This document shows positions 10,901 through 20,612 of a stretch of 64,000 bases of DNA, piece after piece (position 1 is the stretch's first letter; the number at the start of each line of letters is the position of its first letter). The position numbers were made by a program, and so were the translations under genes. The DNA lies in NCBI GenBank assembly GCA_951394045.1, contig OX595991.1, forward strand, positions 62,001 to 126,000, written 5' to 3'. Source of the stretch: Nitzschia sp. DOCU1. Taxonomy: Eukaryota > Bacillariophyta > Bacillariophyceae > Bacillariales > Bacillariaceae. A model generated the notes under the pieces. That model saw nothing but the letters and a program-made list of their open reading frames with translations. It made no database searches and was not told the DNA's origin.

Positions 10901-11126
10901 TCTGGGACGCCCTCAGGCTACTTGCACTATCTTCATTTGAATTTGGCAGCTTTTCCGTAGACTGTCTCTTAGCGACCTTCTGTTTGGGCTTGACATCTGG
11001 AACGGAGGAAATGCTTGCCTCCAATCTTCGCACGGTCGTTTGTACCAGAGAATCCGGCGTAGGAAGCGGCTTCTTTTTCTTCTTTGCTACCACAGAAGGA
11101 CCCGCCCCTTCGTCTAGCCGTGCCAT
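7914..11126 (-). CDS. Polytopic membrane protein with disordered N-terminus and Cys-rich tail (paralogue A)
   Basis: The first ATG (11126, MARLDEG) gives 1070 residues; the open frame upstream of it starts only with TTG. About the first 740 residues are low complexity: Ser, Pro, Lys-rich with KKKKK near the start and many SP/TP sites. The last 310 residues hold about five hydrophobic segments: IYIWYTLLLDFIAALVSITT, then ITTYVYLAMIFCEIIPVV, then two within the stretch from NPMVGFTITFAMFF to IIEAAAIYCEFL, then VINFGLICISFILIVVIASS. A charged loop separates segments four and five. The tail has CGACKDK, CEVC and CYYQYI. It is 37-50% similar by eye to the next gene in the membrane part, with the same Cys tail. 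I do not recognise a named family. The uninterrupted frame across the point where paralogue B has introns is important for the gene model of B. Confidence 0.8.
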   Translation of the reverse strand: MARLDEGAGPSVVAKKKKKPLPTPDSLVQTTVRRLEASISSVPDVKPKQKVAKRQSTEKLPNSNEDSASSLRASQSPSSTFTPRSPVKKKPAAKKAPTNNMGDATPATPVRNHSPKKHHPKSLLSPTAATLAPSVPLTPTTPLDRGVQRSVSASNTILPSGRTSPAVTASSTSSSPTKRPNSPQHAIGRVEPASRGMKRYSSMPNQSTSAAAKSKTEKRQESQGAEIGRGLRGLLGSIREQSPSNMSPKGSPKKKATTVNHSPKLTDSTSNGRGLGSQLADSIRKLPFLNPTSGTENIPPLLIGQHSSMLKDSSGRISPRPTSSRKGSNQSSSPKPPTRTHIGSKTAKTAPSSPPATTNSQSLSAGIFHLFQKIPFLNHGNESFSEQSEQLASDRASLKPGDDTTPAGSSGPVSSKPPKKAASGGKLKSPKKSSSGRERGIEESPLQTSKKTKSKGGVAKANTKSPRKNKASKISSKAPEASVADTAKAGKEKNLTASARAQLEDEELPIESYRQPRRGSRLDFLRANNLIDSTSPSANKEPTPAELALKKPESLSQLNGVSSQRPTSGRRLVARAQSSDLEYMRPAQERETNAAGFSDKPRQISRSQSGDLELFPESSMHVRTGIEAAPSILKNSSHNHQSILRNSSHHARSFVPRRDTHARARFPENVCSDDDDSSIEETTIVFDDSPSTKPHPSRPGLGPRQSSRPGLKRGSSHSFGFSTRSLMSQDKEEVFPDDPLWKRALRYIRILPPHPDEKLERKRIRIYIWYTLLLDFIAALVSITTYHGVTTCCGVPIFSLEFVDVDWSKAIRITTYVYLAMIFCEIIPVVRKGLPFNLINPMVGFTITFAMFFDDRVVGAVIMWIIEAAAIYCEFLTYRLQSKIYHDRYDRLDAVEKDLKPYISSRTLNVSKRKINSGHSRRNSTLNSGGSGASSDEDSVSGHSFGDDDNDPEEQLNDSFGLPKSSNHKLRKARLLRERRMLRQRQAGERLHLRYHLGGVVINFGLICISFILIVVIASSGGLCIRSDFRPVVFDMNQLEKCGACKDKIVDGKCEVCTSEEEMQCYYQYI

Positions 11127-11677
11127 GCTGTTAACATTTACCGAGCTAATAACGTCGTTATCGTTGTTGTCGATGTCAGGATGCTGGGGCCTCAACCTTG
11201 CACTCGTAGGTAACAGAGATTACGTATGGTTTTTGTGTGGAGAAATCCCGTCCCTCCACTATTGCCCTCCCATTCATGGCGTGTCCGTCGCCACGTCGAA
11301 GTGCGATCCGCGTGGATTTTCGATCTTTGTCTCATGCATGACATGTTGGTGGATAGAAGTTGTTAAATAATTCACCTCGCTGCAATGACTCCCTCTATTA
11401 CTCAGAATCATTTAAACCCGGATGACCAAATTAACGTTTCTGGAAGAACCCCTGGGGCTCATTCATGTTCCAAAGCCTAGAAAAGGCCCAAAGACCAAAA
11501 AGGGCCTTTCCTAGCTACCGGTAGGAGATAGACAGACGGCAACACGTTCATGACTCCGTGGAAGGATCGCTGCTGCTCTACTGCGTTCTACTATGAATAG
11601 CAGCTCGAGATCGAGCCGATGTCTATCATAATAATCGAAATATTTTGATGGGTTAAATCACTGTCCATATCACGTAG
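11127..11677. other. Spacer between tandem paralogues
   Basis: No gene is seen. It would hold the promoter of paralogue A and the 3' UTR of paralogue B. One perfect CTACCGGTAG palindrome lies at 11515-11524. Confidence 0.5.
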
Positions 11678-14170
11678 TTAATAGTAAGCATAGTAGCAAT
11701 GTGACGTTCCGTCGTCCCGGCAGACATTGCATGGTGATTTCTTCCCTATACAGTCGTAGCATTTTTCGAGCTGCCCTGTCTTAAAGATATTTGGAGGAAC
11801 CATATCCACAATGCATAACCCTCCACTGCGCCCAATCATGACAATCAAAAGTAGGGAGAAAAAGACCAGGAAAACGTTAAAGGTGACGCCAATCATGTGA
11901 TGACGCAGTTCCCGGGTATCGTCAGATTGTGCTTGCCGAAGCAAGCGGCGCTCTCGTAACAGACGAGTTTCTCGGATCTGACTGATATCTTTGGGGCGTT
12001 GCACCACTTCGGAGGAGGATCCATTGCTTTCGTCGTGAAAACTCTTGTCGTCCAGACTCAGATCACTGTCGACACTATCCATACTGTGGGTGCTTCCGGT
12101 TTGTTTGCGGCGCCTGCGTTCCGTACGCAATGCCTTCAAATCGTCGTCAGTCTTGTCCAGGCGGGCTTGTCGTTGATTGTGCCATCTCAGCCTGAGTCGA
12201 TAGACATAAAACTCACACGTAACAGCAGCGGCCTCAATGACCCACATGGTCACGGCTACCGAAATAGTATCAGTGAAAAACGTGGCAAAGGTGATCAGAA
12301 AGCCCATAAACGGGTTCATCAAATCTGAATATACACGACGATAGCAATAGAGAGAGGTGAGCAAACGAATGTGACACTACTGTGTAGGACCCGGCTTGGA
12401 AATGGCACGTTCGTCGTCGCTGCAGCCACAGGACTTACGAAATGGGAAACCGTGACGCATAACCTGAATATACACGACGATAGCAATAGAGAGAGGTGAG
12501 CAAACAAATGTCAGACTGTGTAGGACCCGGCTTGGAAATGGTACGTTTGTCGTCGTTGCAGCCCCAGGACCTACCGGAATGATTTCGGCGAAAATCATCA
12601 CAATATAGAGATAGACGGTGGTTTGGATAGCCACGCCCCAGTTGATATCTCCAGCGATCGATAGAATGGGTTGTTTGCAGCACTCCGTGACACCATTATA
12701 CTGACTAATCGAGACCAAAGCGGTACAAAAGTCCAATACCATCGCGAGCCATGTAAAGATTCGAATCGACTTCTTGACTGGTTTCTCATCGGGATGTGGG
12801 GCCAAAATACGGATATACCGTAGAAACTGCTTCCATAGCGGCTCATCTTCATATTCCATGTCTACTGTCAACAAGGAACGAACGGACTTGCTAGCGTCGT
12901 AGTCCGAAGTAACTTGAGCTCCCCGCCCACCCCTATTGTCGTTGTTACCCCACCGGAAGGACTGGGTCCATCCTCGCATGGAATGCTCTGATTCGTTCGC
13001 GCCCAAACCGGGCCTCTTCATCGTGGGCCGTTGCGTACTTGGCATGCGACTGACTATGGGCTTCGCTTCCGCAAACTCGTCTTCATTGGCATAATCTTCG
13101 TCTTCGTCAATCGAAAAATGGGTCGAGTGTTGTGAAAGCGTGATACTACCGTCGACGTTCATGCGACGACTTGTGCCGCCGTTGCCGCGACTTGCCTTTC
13201 TCAATATAGACGAGGACTTCTGACCGCGTTCCGCCGAGTCGACGTTATCGGCCAGATCCTCACCGAATTCATCCTCGTCATCATCGTCGTCTGACGACAA
13301 ATTGGAACTTGACTTGGAACTCTGATGTTTGTAACGATGGCTGGAAGTACGATGGAAACTGCCGAGTAAACCCCTGCTCGACTTATTCCTCGTTCCAGGT
13401 GGCGGTGGCAAGTTGCGATTGCTGACCGCATTGGGGCCCAGCGGTTTGAGGCCACGTCCCATTGGGCCTCGTCCTCGACCTAAATTTCGTTCGCTAGTAC
13501 GACCGAATCCTCCCCTCACACTGCGGGGTCTGTCGGTAACTGGTACTCCTGACAGCTGGGCCATGCTTTGCGGGCGTCGAGGAGCATTAATGTTGCTAAC
13601 GCTCCCAGGCTTTTGAGCAGCATCATAGCTAGCGTTCCGTGCAACATTGCGAGAACTAGGAGCCCCCCGACCTCGGCCGCCATTCATATTCCGCATGCTC
13701 CGACCGGCTCCATTGGCAGCAGGGCCTCGGCCGCTTCCTCCCGTAGGTGTCGGTCTGGGAATTGTCCGCATTGACGCTGGCTTCGATCCGCTCTTATTAG
13801 GTGATCCCGAAGCAGGCACTGGGATACCAGGACCTGCGGAAACGCGTTTCGACGATGGACTCGGTGGAACGGGCGAACCAGCTCTGGCCGTTTCCAGAGT
13901 GGACTTTGTAGGGGTGGGGGAGGCGGGGACTTTGTCCGAAACAAGCGTCTTCTTGCTAGCAGGCTTTTTCGGTGCACTTCCATCGATAGTGGCCTTCTTC
14001 TTCTTAACAGGGGCGCCTTCTCCGGCCGTGACGGACTTCATTTTCTTCTTGACCGATTTCGGCTTGGCAGGATCCGCGGCATCGCCATTCAGGTTCGTCG
14101 ACGATTTCGGCTTTTTCTTCTTTGGGGCTGCGGCGCCCCCCGCTGATTCAGAGGGATTGGGTATCGTCAT
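11678..14170 (-). CDS. Polytopic membrane protein, paralogue B (three exons with a 25-nt microexon)
   Basis: The gene is read on the minus strand as exons 14170-12575, 12463-12439 and 12324-11678, giving 755 residues. Start MTIPNPSES is a true ATG. The first 460 residues are disordered and basic/Gly-rich (AAPKKKKPKS, then GRGRG and DDDDDEDEFGED). The membrane part has the same order as paralogue A: IRIFTWLAMVLDFCTALVSI, TVYLYIVMIFAEIIPV, NPFMGFLITFATFF, WVIEAAAVTCEFYVYRL, VFLVFFSLLLIVMIG. It ends in a Cys-rich tail with CYDC, CNVC and CYYAYY. Splicing restores IIPVMRHGFPFHLMNP, which aligns without gaps to IIPVVRKGLPFNLINP of paralogue A. Without splicing the locus would read as two separate pieces. 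Function is unknown; a tandem duplication with A is clear. Confidence 0.8.
12325..12438 (-). other. Intron 2 of paralogue B (introner-like)
   Basis: The intron is 114 nt, phase 1, with donor GTAAGT and acceptor TATATTCAG. It is nearly identical over its whole length to intron 1 of the same gene; I count about seven substitutions and one 3-nt indel. Confidence 0.8.
12439..12463 (-). other. 25-nt microexon of paralogue B
   Basis: It encodes VMRHGFPF plus the first base of the next codon. It is flanked by an AG acceptor and a GTAAGT donor. It is needed to match paralogue A across this conserved loop. Confidence 0.75.
12464..12574 (-). other. Intron 1 of paralogue B (introner-like)
   Basis: The intron is 111 nt, phase 0, with donor GTAGGT and acceptor TATATTCAG. 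Its length is a multiple of three and it has no stop in the reading frame, so retention would extend the protein rather than end it at once. Confidence 0.8.
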
Positions 14171-15075
14171 GAATGCGATTCACTGTCAGATAATGATTCC
14201 CACGGTTATTCGCTGCAAATCGGCGGGGAAATTAAAACAGGGGCAGAAGAGGCACAAGCGGCACAAACAATTGCGGGCGGAAATCCGATTGCATAAACCC
14301 CTGAAGGCAACAATAGCGACAAATCAGAGCGATCAGGGGCTCTGAAAGATCAATCAAGGTGATGATAGTAGTTGGAGGAAGTCACGAAAAAGTTGTGAAA
14401 TGTCTCAATAGGTTTTCTGCAATAGCGATAGATCCGCTGATGACGATGGTCTCTCTCTACTATTAGCCAGTCGTCGTCGCGAGCACAAAGAGAGGGTGTG
14501 GCGTTCCCATTTTGCTGTGGGGGTGCAAAGGAACGAAGATACGAATGGATGACCGACCGTAATGACAGATCAGAAAGGGCCTAGATATTTATGAATCCGA
14601 AGGGGTTTAAATGTCGGGTTCGAAAAGTATTCCGGTCGTTAAGAAGCTATTCTATGTGGAAGGCATTTTGATATGACCGAAGTGAGTTCGGGCACTTTAT
14701 TTGCGGACATTTGCGAATACAATGAGAACGTTTCCAGTTTCCTTCCATGAAAGAGGTGGTTCTCGCTTCCGCCCAACGAGGAGGTTCGCGACCGGGTCCC
14801 GTGCGTGACTCAATCAAAAACATCGAAGTAGGAGCACTTGTCGACCCTACTAGCTACTATCAAGTAGAGTTCACGACGGAGATGGATAATGAAGCTCAAG
14901 CATGCCCCCCAGGAGGATTCTCTCTTCTACGATACTGCTAGTTATCCTGGTTAACAGAAGGCATCAAAACAAGTACCGGAAAGTTGGTGGTGCTGGTGTC
15001 TGGTGGTAATAAGAGCTTCCACCAGAGCATCGTAAAAACAGCAGGCGAACTGGAAAAAATGCCTCTCTCTTAGAC
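14171..15075. other. Spacer upstream of paralogue B
   Basis: I see no supported gene. A 64-codon open frame at 14747-14941 begins with ATG, but nothing else supports it. Confidence 0.45.
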
Positions 15076-16329
15076 TTAAACTTCCTTGCTTCCAGTACTT
15101 ATAGCAGTCGAGCTAGCATAAACTTGAAATTTCCATTTCGTTGCCAGCTCGGGATCCTTCCATTCGTAGGGTAGCCGCATCGATTGTTTGCTGCTGCTAC
15201 TAACTGATGAAGAAAGTAGTTCTTCCGATGGCGGATCAACCGAATACGATCGTATGATCAAAGCAGGACTTTGTGCAAGATAGGCGGCCCATGTTAAAAA
15301 ACTGGAACGTTGACCTCCCACCAATTCGTTTTGAGCGCTGGCCAAGAAACAAAAATCTTGTGTCGCCAGACTTCCTGCAACGACTCGTACTTGTAATCCT
15401 CTGTCTTGTAGAGCGTCTACATATTGTTGCGTGACGGTATTGTCAAATCGAGTCGTAATAGCCACCTTGTCACCAGGTTTCAAATGTCCCAAGAGTTCCG
15501 TCGCCGTTTGATGGGGCGATAGTTCGTCAAAGCCTAGCGCGGATGTGGCACCCTGGAGTTCCGTCACAAAATTGCGAAAATGAAAGACAGTCTCATCGGG
15601 GGCTGGCGGCAAGTAGTCCTGGTTTGTAGGACAGCAGGCTTGGTAATCAAATGCTAGCCACTCCAAAAGTTGGGGCCGGTAACGATCCAAAATATGCCAA
15701 TCGACCATGGTATCCGCATAAATAAAAGGTAATTGAATGATGGCGTCATACCCCAGTGAGGGTGGTGGATTGGACGTTTGTTGTAGAATATTGTGCAAGT
15801 CCTCCAATACCCTCGTCATGCTGACTTGGTCGTTCTTGCCAATAATCTCGAGACGTTTCGACGAATCCCCCAACCAAAGTCGTTGTTCGATTTGACGTTC
15901 GGCAAATTCTTTGCGATTACCGGCACTAAAACTCAGGGCCCGCAAATTTGGAAAACATTGCTGAAGATTCCGCTTGGCGTCGATCCACTTGGGGTGATCT
16001 TGATGACGCAATACCAGGTTGAATTCTAGTCCCAGCGTTTCGTGTGCCATGAGTTGAAGGCCTTTGGCAAAGGCTAACTTGTGCAAATTGTTACCCATTT
16101 CGCCTGATAATTGAACTACAATAGTTCCATTATTAGGTGTTGGTGATGATGGAATAGTGGGATCTGAAGAAGGAGGAGGATAAAAGGCTCGAAGACTTCG
16201 TTCGTCGGTGTTGTGGACATGACGGCCAAGCCCGATCGTACACAGCAAGGCTACAAATGCCAAAGCAACCAAGCCAGCCCAAAGCTTTGAAAACCGAACT
16301 AGTCGATGGTGGTGATGGTGCGATACCAT
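15076..16329 (-). CDS. Type II membrane glycosyltransferase-like protein (GT11-like)
   Basis: This 417-residue protein starts at an ATG with a short His-rich cytosolic tail (MVSHHHHHRL). A single hydrophobic anchor follows at about residues 16-35 (AGLVALAFVALLCTIGLG) and then a Pro/Ser stem, the usual Golgi type II layout. GEMGNNLHKLAFAKGL (about 76-91) resembles the GxLGNQLFQYA entry motif of alpha-1,2-fucosyltransferases (GT11). VFHFRN near 246 would match the HxR region. DFCFLASAQNELVGGQRSSF (about 326) with TWAAYLA resembles the late (D)xxLMSxxxxxxxNSTFSWWAAxL motif. A role in sugar transfer to secreted glycoproteins or polysaccharides is inferred. Identity to known enzymes appears low, so substrate is unknown. 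Confidence 0.6.
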   Translation of the reverse strand: MVSHHHHHRLVRFSKLWAGLVALAFVALLCTIGLGRHVHNTDERSLRAFYPPPSSDPTIPSSPTPNNGTIVVQLSGEMGNNLHKLAFAKGLQLMAHETLGLEFNLVLRHQDHPKWIDAKRNLQQCFPNLRALSFSAGNRKEFAERQIEQRLWLGDSSKRLEIIGKNDQVSMTRVLEDLHNILQQTSNPPPSLGYDAIIQLPFIYADTMVDWHILDRYRPQLLEWLAFDYQACCPTNQDYLPPAPDETVFHFRNFVTELQGATSALGFDELSPHQTATELLGHLKPGDKVAITTRFDNTVTQQYVDALQDRGLQVRVVAGSLATQDFCFLASAQNELVGGQRSSFLTWAAYLAQSPALIIRSYSVDPPSEELLSSSVSSSSKQSMRLPYEWKDPELATKWKFQVYASSTAISTGSKEV

Positions 16330-16827
16330 GGTTGTTTTGTGGGGGTGGGGGGCTGCTAGTGTTGTGGATAATAACGAGAGAGATTCAGGAGATCGACGAA
16401 GTCGGTGGCAACAGAATTAAAATGGAAAAAAGATTCACCGAAAATACAATCAATGACCCCGAAACTCCGCGGAATTTGTGACCGGCGACTCCATCGACTG
16501 TTGCGGTCTACAAAAAAGATACGGCACTTGGTGTCAACAAATGGAGATCCCACTTTGAAACTCTCCATTTGCGGGATAGCAAGCCATTTGCGTCAATGCG
16601 ACGAGTCTTACAGCATGATTATTCGGGGGTAATACTGGCTGAAGAAGAAGGGTCGTCTGTCAGGATCGACTCTATAAAGCTGGTCCGTGGCTTACTTGTC
16701 CTGGAGTGGATGTCAACCGATGGAAGATGATCTGCCGATAGCCTCGCAATGTCGGTACTATCGGAGGACATACGGCCTGGTGGTTAGTTGGATAGTTTGA
16801 AGCGTCTTGCGCACACTGCACCAAAGA
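16330..16827. other. Spacer
   Basis: No gene is seen between the glycosyltransferase-like gene and the broken gene at 16828. Confidence 0.4.
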
Positions 16828-17337
16828 ATGACAAAAGCTTTGCGATCCCTAGTTTCGAGGACGACGACGACGATGAGTGGACGTACTCACAGCGGCAGCA
16901 GAACACCCCGTGTTCGTATGTCGATTTACAACGGTGCCCCGAGAACAAGACCAGTTGCAAAGAGATTGATGGGTCTTTCTACTATAACAAGACGACGATA
17001 ATGGCTCCAAAATCTGTGGAGGTGTTTTGGGGTTGTTGTTATTGTCGAAGCCCCACCACCTACTTCGCCCAGCCCCCGATATTCACGGGGCAATCCTTTC
17101 TCTCTCAAACGCTTTTCCGAGCTACTTGTATTCGATGACAACAGGATTGACGGAAAGCCGCTTTCTCGTGAAGGAAGTCAAGACTTAGCAGAATCGACTG
17201 TGGGGCTTGCGGTCAAAAAAGCGTCCCGAGTCCTTGTCGGAATCCCCAGCATCGGAATGATTCCTTTCAAGAATATACTAGACATTGCAATGGACTTCAG
17301 CAGAAGCTTCCTCCTCCATTCGAACTTGCGCCCGTGA
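16828..17337 (+). pseudogene. Broken gene with one in-frame stop, or an unrecognised intron
   Basis: One frame runs from the ATG at 16828 to TGA at 17335-17337, broken only by TAA at 16999-17001. The part after the stop reads like real protein: RYSRGNPFSLKRFSELLVFD, then STVGLAVKKASRVLVGIPSI, then MIPFKNILDIAMDFSRSFLL. The part before it is basic and Ser/Arg-rich. Either this is a recent pseudogene or the stop lies in a short intron; I found no strong donor near it. I do not recognise a family. Confidence 0.35.
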
Positions 17338-17725
17338 ACAAGTGTAAAAGGATTCTTCGTGCATGATGTATGCGAAAACACGCCTTTTGTAGGTTTTGTC
17401 TCGTATAAAACATGCAGCACAGTCAAAGGCCTACTACGCCCCCTCAAGGACTAGTAGCAGCATGCAACTCGAGCACGTTTTACTCTTAGTAGTACTATCT
17501 AGCTGCAGGCTTTTAGCTACGATACCAACTAAGCTAGTAGCGTTTAATGCATATGTTGTTGACTCTATGAGATAATAGTAGTAGCTAGATAGTATCCTCA
17601 CTACGAGAATGCTAACTGAGGACGCTGCGGCTTTCCATAACTGAGAAAGCTAAAACAAAGGTTTAGGGAAGGGGGATCTGCGATTAGTAGTAGCCCTTCA
17701 CTCGCAACACATGCCACATGAACCA

Positions 17726-17980
17726 GAGCAGCTGTGGCCTACCCCACCATATCGAACAGCTTTGACGTAGCGGTGGGGCTCAGTAATTTGTTGCGTGAAC
17801 GAATTCAGCCAATCGGTTCGATAAATCTACTAGTTGCGTGGTCATGGCGTATTCCGTGCTCAATTAAAGTAAATCAATGGAACCGCCAGGTCTAGCTAGA
17901 GGGAAACGTTGGCGTCATTAATCTTGCAGGCTATGAGTAGCTAGCTGCGTTGCATCGTTCTCGCATGACACACAACATAA
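17726..17980. repeat. Diverged duplicated segment, copy A
   Basis: It matches 20327-20612 by eye. Shared blocks are GAGCAGCTGTGGCC, TTTGACGTAGCGGTGGGGCT, CGTGCTCAATTAAAG, AACCGCCAGG and GAGTAGCTAGCT, separated by substitutions and small indels. Confidence 0.7.
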
Positions 17981-18328
17981 ATTGATCCTTACAAGAATGG
18001 AACAAACGACTAGCTCGTAGAAACAACAGCGCCACCGATTGATTGTAGGGGATAACATGGTATTCCGTTTCCATCAACAATAGTAGAAGGCTTGTCATCA
18101 CGTTTAGATATTTTATCACAAGTATCGAACGGTGAGTATCCCGATTGACTGGTATCTCCTCTGCTATTACTGACGACAAGGGGCACTGCTAGCGTCAAAT
18201 AACAAGTGCCAGTCATCGTTCGGCCCTGTCGCTGTTCGGGGTTTGAAATCACAGTCTCAAACGCGAGCTTATGGGCCGATTGCCCGACCTGCACCGTGTG
18301 GCGTGATGCCGACTCTCGAACTCGGCCA

Positions 18329-18410
18329 GAATGACACAACGGCCGTCCAAAAGCACTTTCCGGGACTTACAAGTTGGTATGATTTGAATGATTGTACAAG
18401 GTCAGAGTAG
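18329..18410. repeat. 82-bp perfect direct repeat, copy A
   Basis: It is identical, base for base, to 21339-21420. It begins GAATGACACAACGGCCGTCC and ends GGTCAGAGTAG. Flanking bases differ on both sides. Confidence 0.9.
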
Positions 18411-19451
18411 AGCCAAGTTAGTAGTAGTAGCTAGCATACACTGCTACTATTTGCGAACGGTGTCTCTACCGGTAGTAGTAGTAACGACTGCGATAGATCA
18501 AAATGTGGCAACCAGAGAATGGTCAAAGAAGTCAATTTGGTCATTGAGCGATGTGGGCCTGCGCGCAGCAATGGCTAATAAGTACTCGGCATTTTCCACG
18601 GGTTTTAGCGTAGACTTTCCGCTTTGAAAAAATTTCGCTTCAACGATTTGAATGACTCCAAACTACCCAGTAGCTAGCGCGTCTCCAGCAAGCCACCCTT
18701 CAGTTGCAGGATGACCACCGATGCAAGCAAAACGATCAATCGATGACAATGGCGATGGGTAATGCAACAACAATCAGCCTTTAGACTCAACAATCGAAGC
18801 TAACGAGGACTTGGAGGCAATTTGGCGAACTGGGTGATGATGAATGTGGATTACTACTTTCAGCGACCGTGGAAGCTCATCGTGGAAAAAACACGAAACT
18901 GCTCGCAAACCATCAACGAAACCGCTCGGATCTCCGCATTCCTTCCAACAAATCTGTCACTTTTTCACTCAATCGAGGTCACTTTTCTGCGAAAGAAGCA
19001 ATCTGCGTCGCTCCTTTCTTCATTGTCGCCTCACGGCGATGACAGTTCTTCAGCAGCGCCACCGGCTGCTGTTTGTCTCGCAGGGAAGTCGGCAGTGCAT
19101 CTGAGTTGTGGAGATGACGTTCTGGGGTCCTCACGGGTAGGACCCTAAAAGCTTCCGATGGAAGCACGCCGGGATCGATCCTCGCTCGTGTTCTGTCTTT
19201 TGTTTCTCTCTTTCTTTTCAACAGATCGGTGGATTCGATCGTTCCTGGGGTCCCCGTGGGTGGGACCCTAAAAGCTATGGTATCTTCCTCCCACTATTTC
19301 GTGGCATGGGGCGGTAGCACGCCGGGAAAGATTGGTTGATTGTCGACGAGGCGCTTTGATTCAAGGTGAAATCTTTGCTGTCGTGCTCGTGTTCTTTTGT
19401 TCTCACAAGTTTTTCCTCGTTCTATTTTAGTTGTTGCGAGTATTACCGACC

Positions 19452-20127
19452 ATGGCTCCAAAGGTGTTCTCATTTATCCCCTTGTGTGCAGGTACATCCC
19501 CGCCTGGCTATTAAAAATCTATGTAATTTGTGAGGTAACAGCCGAAAGAAGAGGAGTGGGAAGGGGGGCAACCGGCATGGCTTGGGGCACTGGGGGCAAA
19601 TAAGCCAGTGATACACCATTGACCCCGGAACCCCCCATCCCACGTTGGATGCAGCGAGTTGGCGGATGAGTGGGTGCTGCGGCATGTTCTAGTCCCGAAC
19701 ATGGTAACGCAGCACCCATGACCCCAATGATCGGTCTCCATCGTAAAAATTGGCCTCCAAGGGAATGACAAGTATTACTTAGGAGTCGTCGGATGAGGTT
19801 TTGCTTGCAACCTCTAGAATGGAAAGTGGAGAAGATTGGCGAGAACGAAGACGTTGGTGCGACGGTAAAGGTTTCACCTTGCGATCACAGCTACTTTTTT
19901 GGCCGGATCTGTTCTTGGAAAGTTGAGTCCTCTCTTTGTTTTTCAGGTTGGTTGTGGTGTGGGTGGATGTTTGGTGTCTTTATGGTAAGTTCGAATTGTC
20001 TGGTGTCGTTTGATCGTCGCTCGCACAGTGCTACTTATACCCCTGTTCTTTCCTCGTTTTGCAGGCTTTGCAGGCGTCTGATTTTGTTCAAGGACAAAAC
20101 CAACATTTTCCAGAGCAACGATCCTGA
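19452..20127 (+). CDS. Possible tiny spliced gene (46 residues, three exons)
   Basis: Exons 19452-19491, 19947-19984 and 20065-20127 join in frame. Exon 1 starts ATGGCTCCAAAG in a CC-ATGG context. Donors are GTACAT and GTAAGT; acceptors are TTTTTCAG and TTTTGCAG. The product would be MAPKVFSFIPLCA, then GWLWCGWMFGVFM (a possible membrane segment), then ALQASDFVQGQNQHFPEQRS. The first intron (455 nt) is long for this window. The splice sites are good but an in-frame fit can arise by chance, and no homologue is recognised. Confidence 0.25.
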
Positions 20128-20326
20128 ATACTGATCTCGACCCCGATTCCAATTCTCCCGCACAAAAGCCTGATCAACGCAACCGGTTTGTGGTTCCGGT
20201 TTTAAAACGTCCTCCACTCGCGTACGTGTCTCGTCGCGGAGAGTTTAAGTGTAACCTGTGCTGGTGCGTGGAGAATTGGAATCGGCTACGCCGTCGAGTG
20301 AAGTGGATTGTTGTCTCTACCGGGCG

Positions 20327-20612
20327 GAGCAGCTGTGGCCCACCCCCTCCGAAATCGAACTGCTTTGACGTAGCGGTGGGGCTCAGTAACTTTTTGTGTG
20401 AGAACACAAAAACGAAGCCAAAAGTTCGATGAATAGATAGATGATAAATCTACCGGTAGTTGCGTTGTAATGGCGTTTTCGTGCTCAATTAAAGCAGCAA
20501 AGATTGCAACCGCCAGGACTAGCTCGTCGAGAAATAGTTGCGTCATTGATCGTGCTCACTATGAGGAGTAGCTAGCTAGGTAGCATCGTTTCTTGCACGA
20601 TACATAACATAT
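20327..20612. repeat. Diverged duplicated segment, copy B
   Basis: It is the partner of 17726-17980, in the same orientation. Confidence 0.7.

Larger units (their letters stand above)
17338..19451. other. Gene-poor stretch with duplicated segments
   Basis: No gene is supported. It contains copy A of a diverged duplication (about 17726-17980) and copy A of the 82-bp repeat (18329-18410). It also has a CTACCGGTAG palindrome (18466-18475) and two related boxes near 19125-19160 and 19240-19285. The boxes share TGGGGTCC..GGGACCCTAAAAGCT followed by GCACGCCGGGA and CTCGTGTTCT, and each is followed by a pyrimidine tract ending in AG. Confidence 0.5.

Noticed and set aside
12377..14170. Reading paralogue B as two separate genes or as a frameshifted pseudogene (12377-14170 and 11678-12364)
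   Set aside because: Two GT..AG introns and a microexon restore a gap-free match to paralogue A, so splicing explains the break better.
13647..14345. 232-codon plus-strand frame opposite the start of paralogue B
   Set aside because: Its Gly/Phe/Pro-rich composition comes from antisense reading of Lys/Pro/Ala-rich codons.
18010..18339. 109-codon minus-strand frame overlapping the 82-bp repeat
   Set aside because: It starts with TTG and its counterpart beside the other repeat copy has no matching frame.
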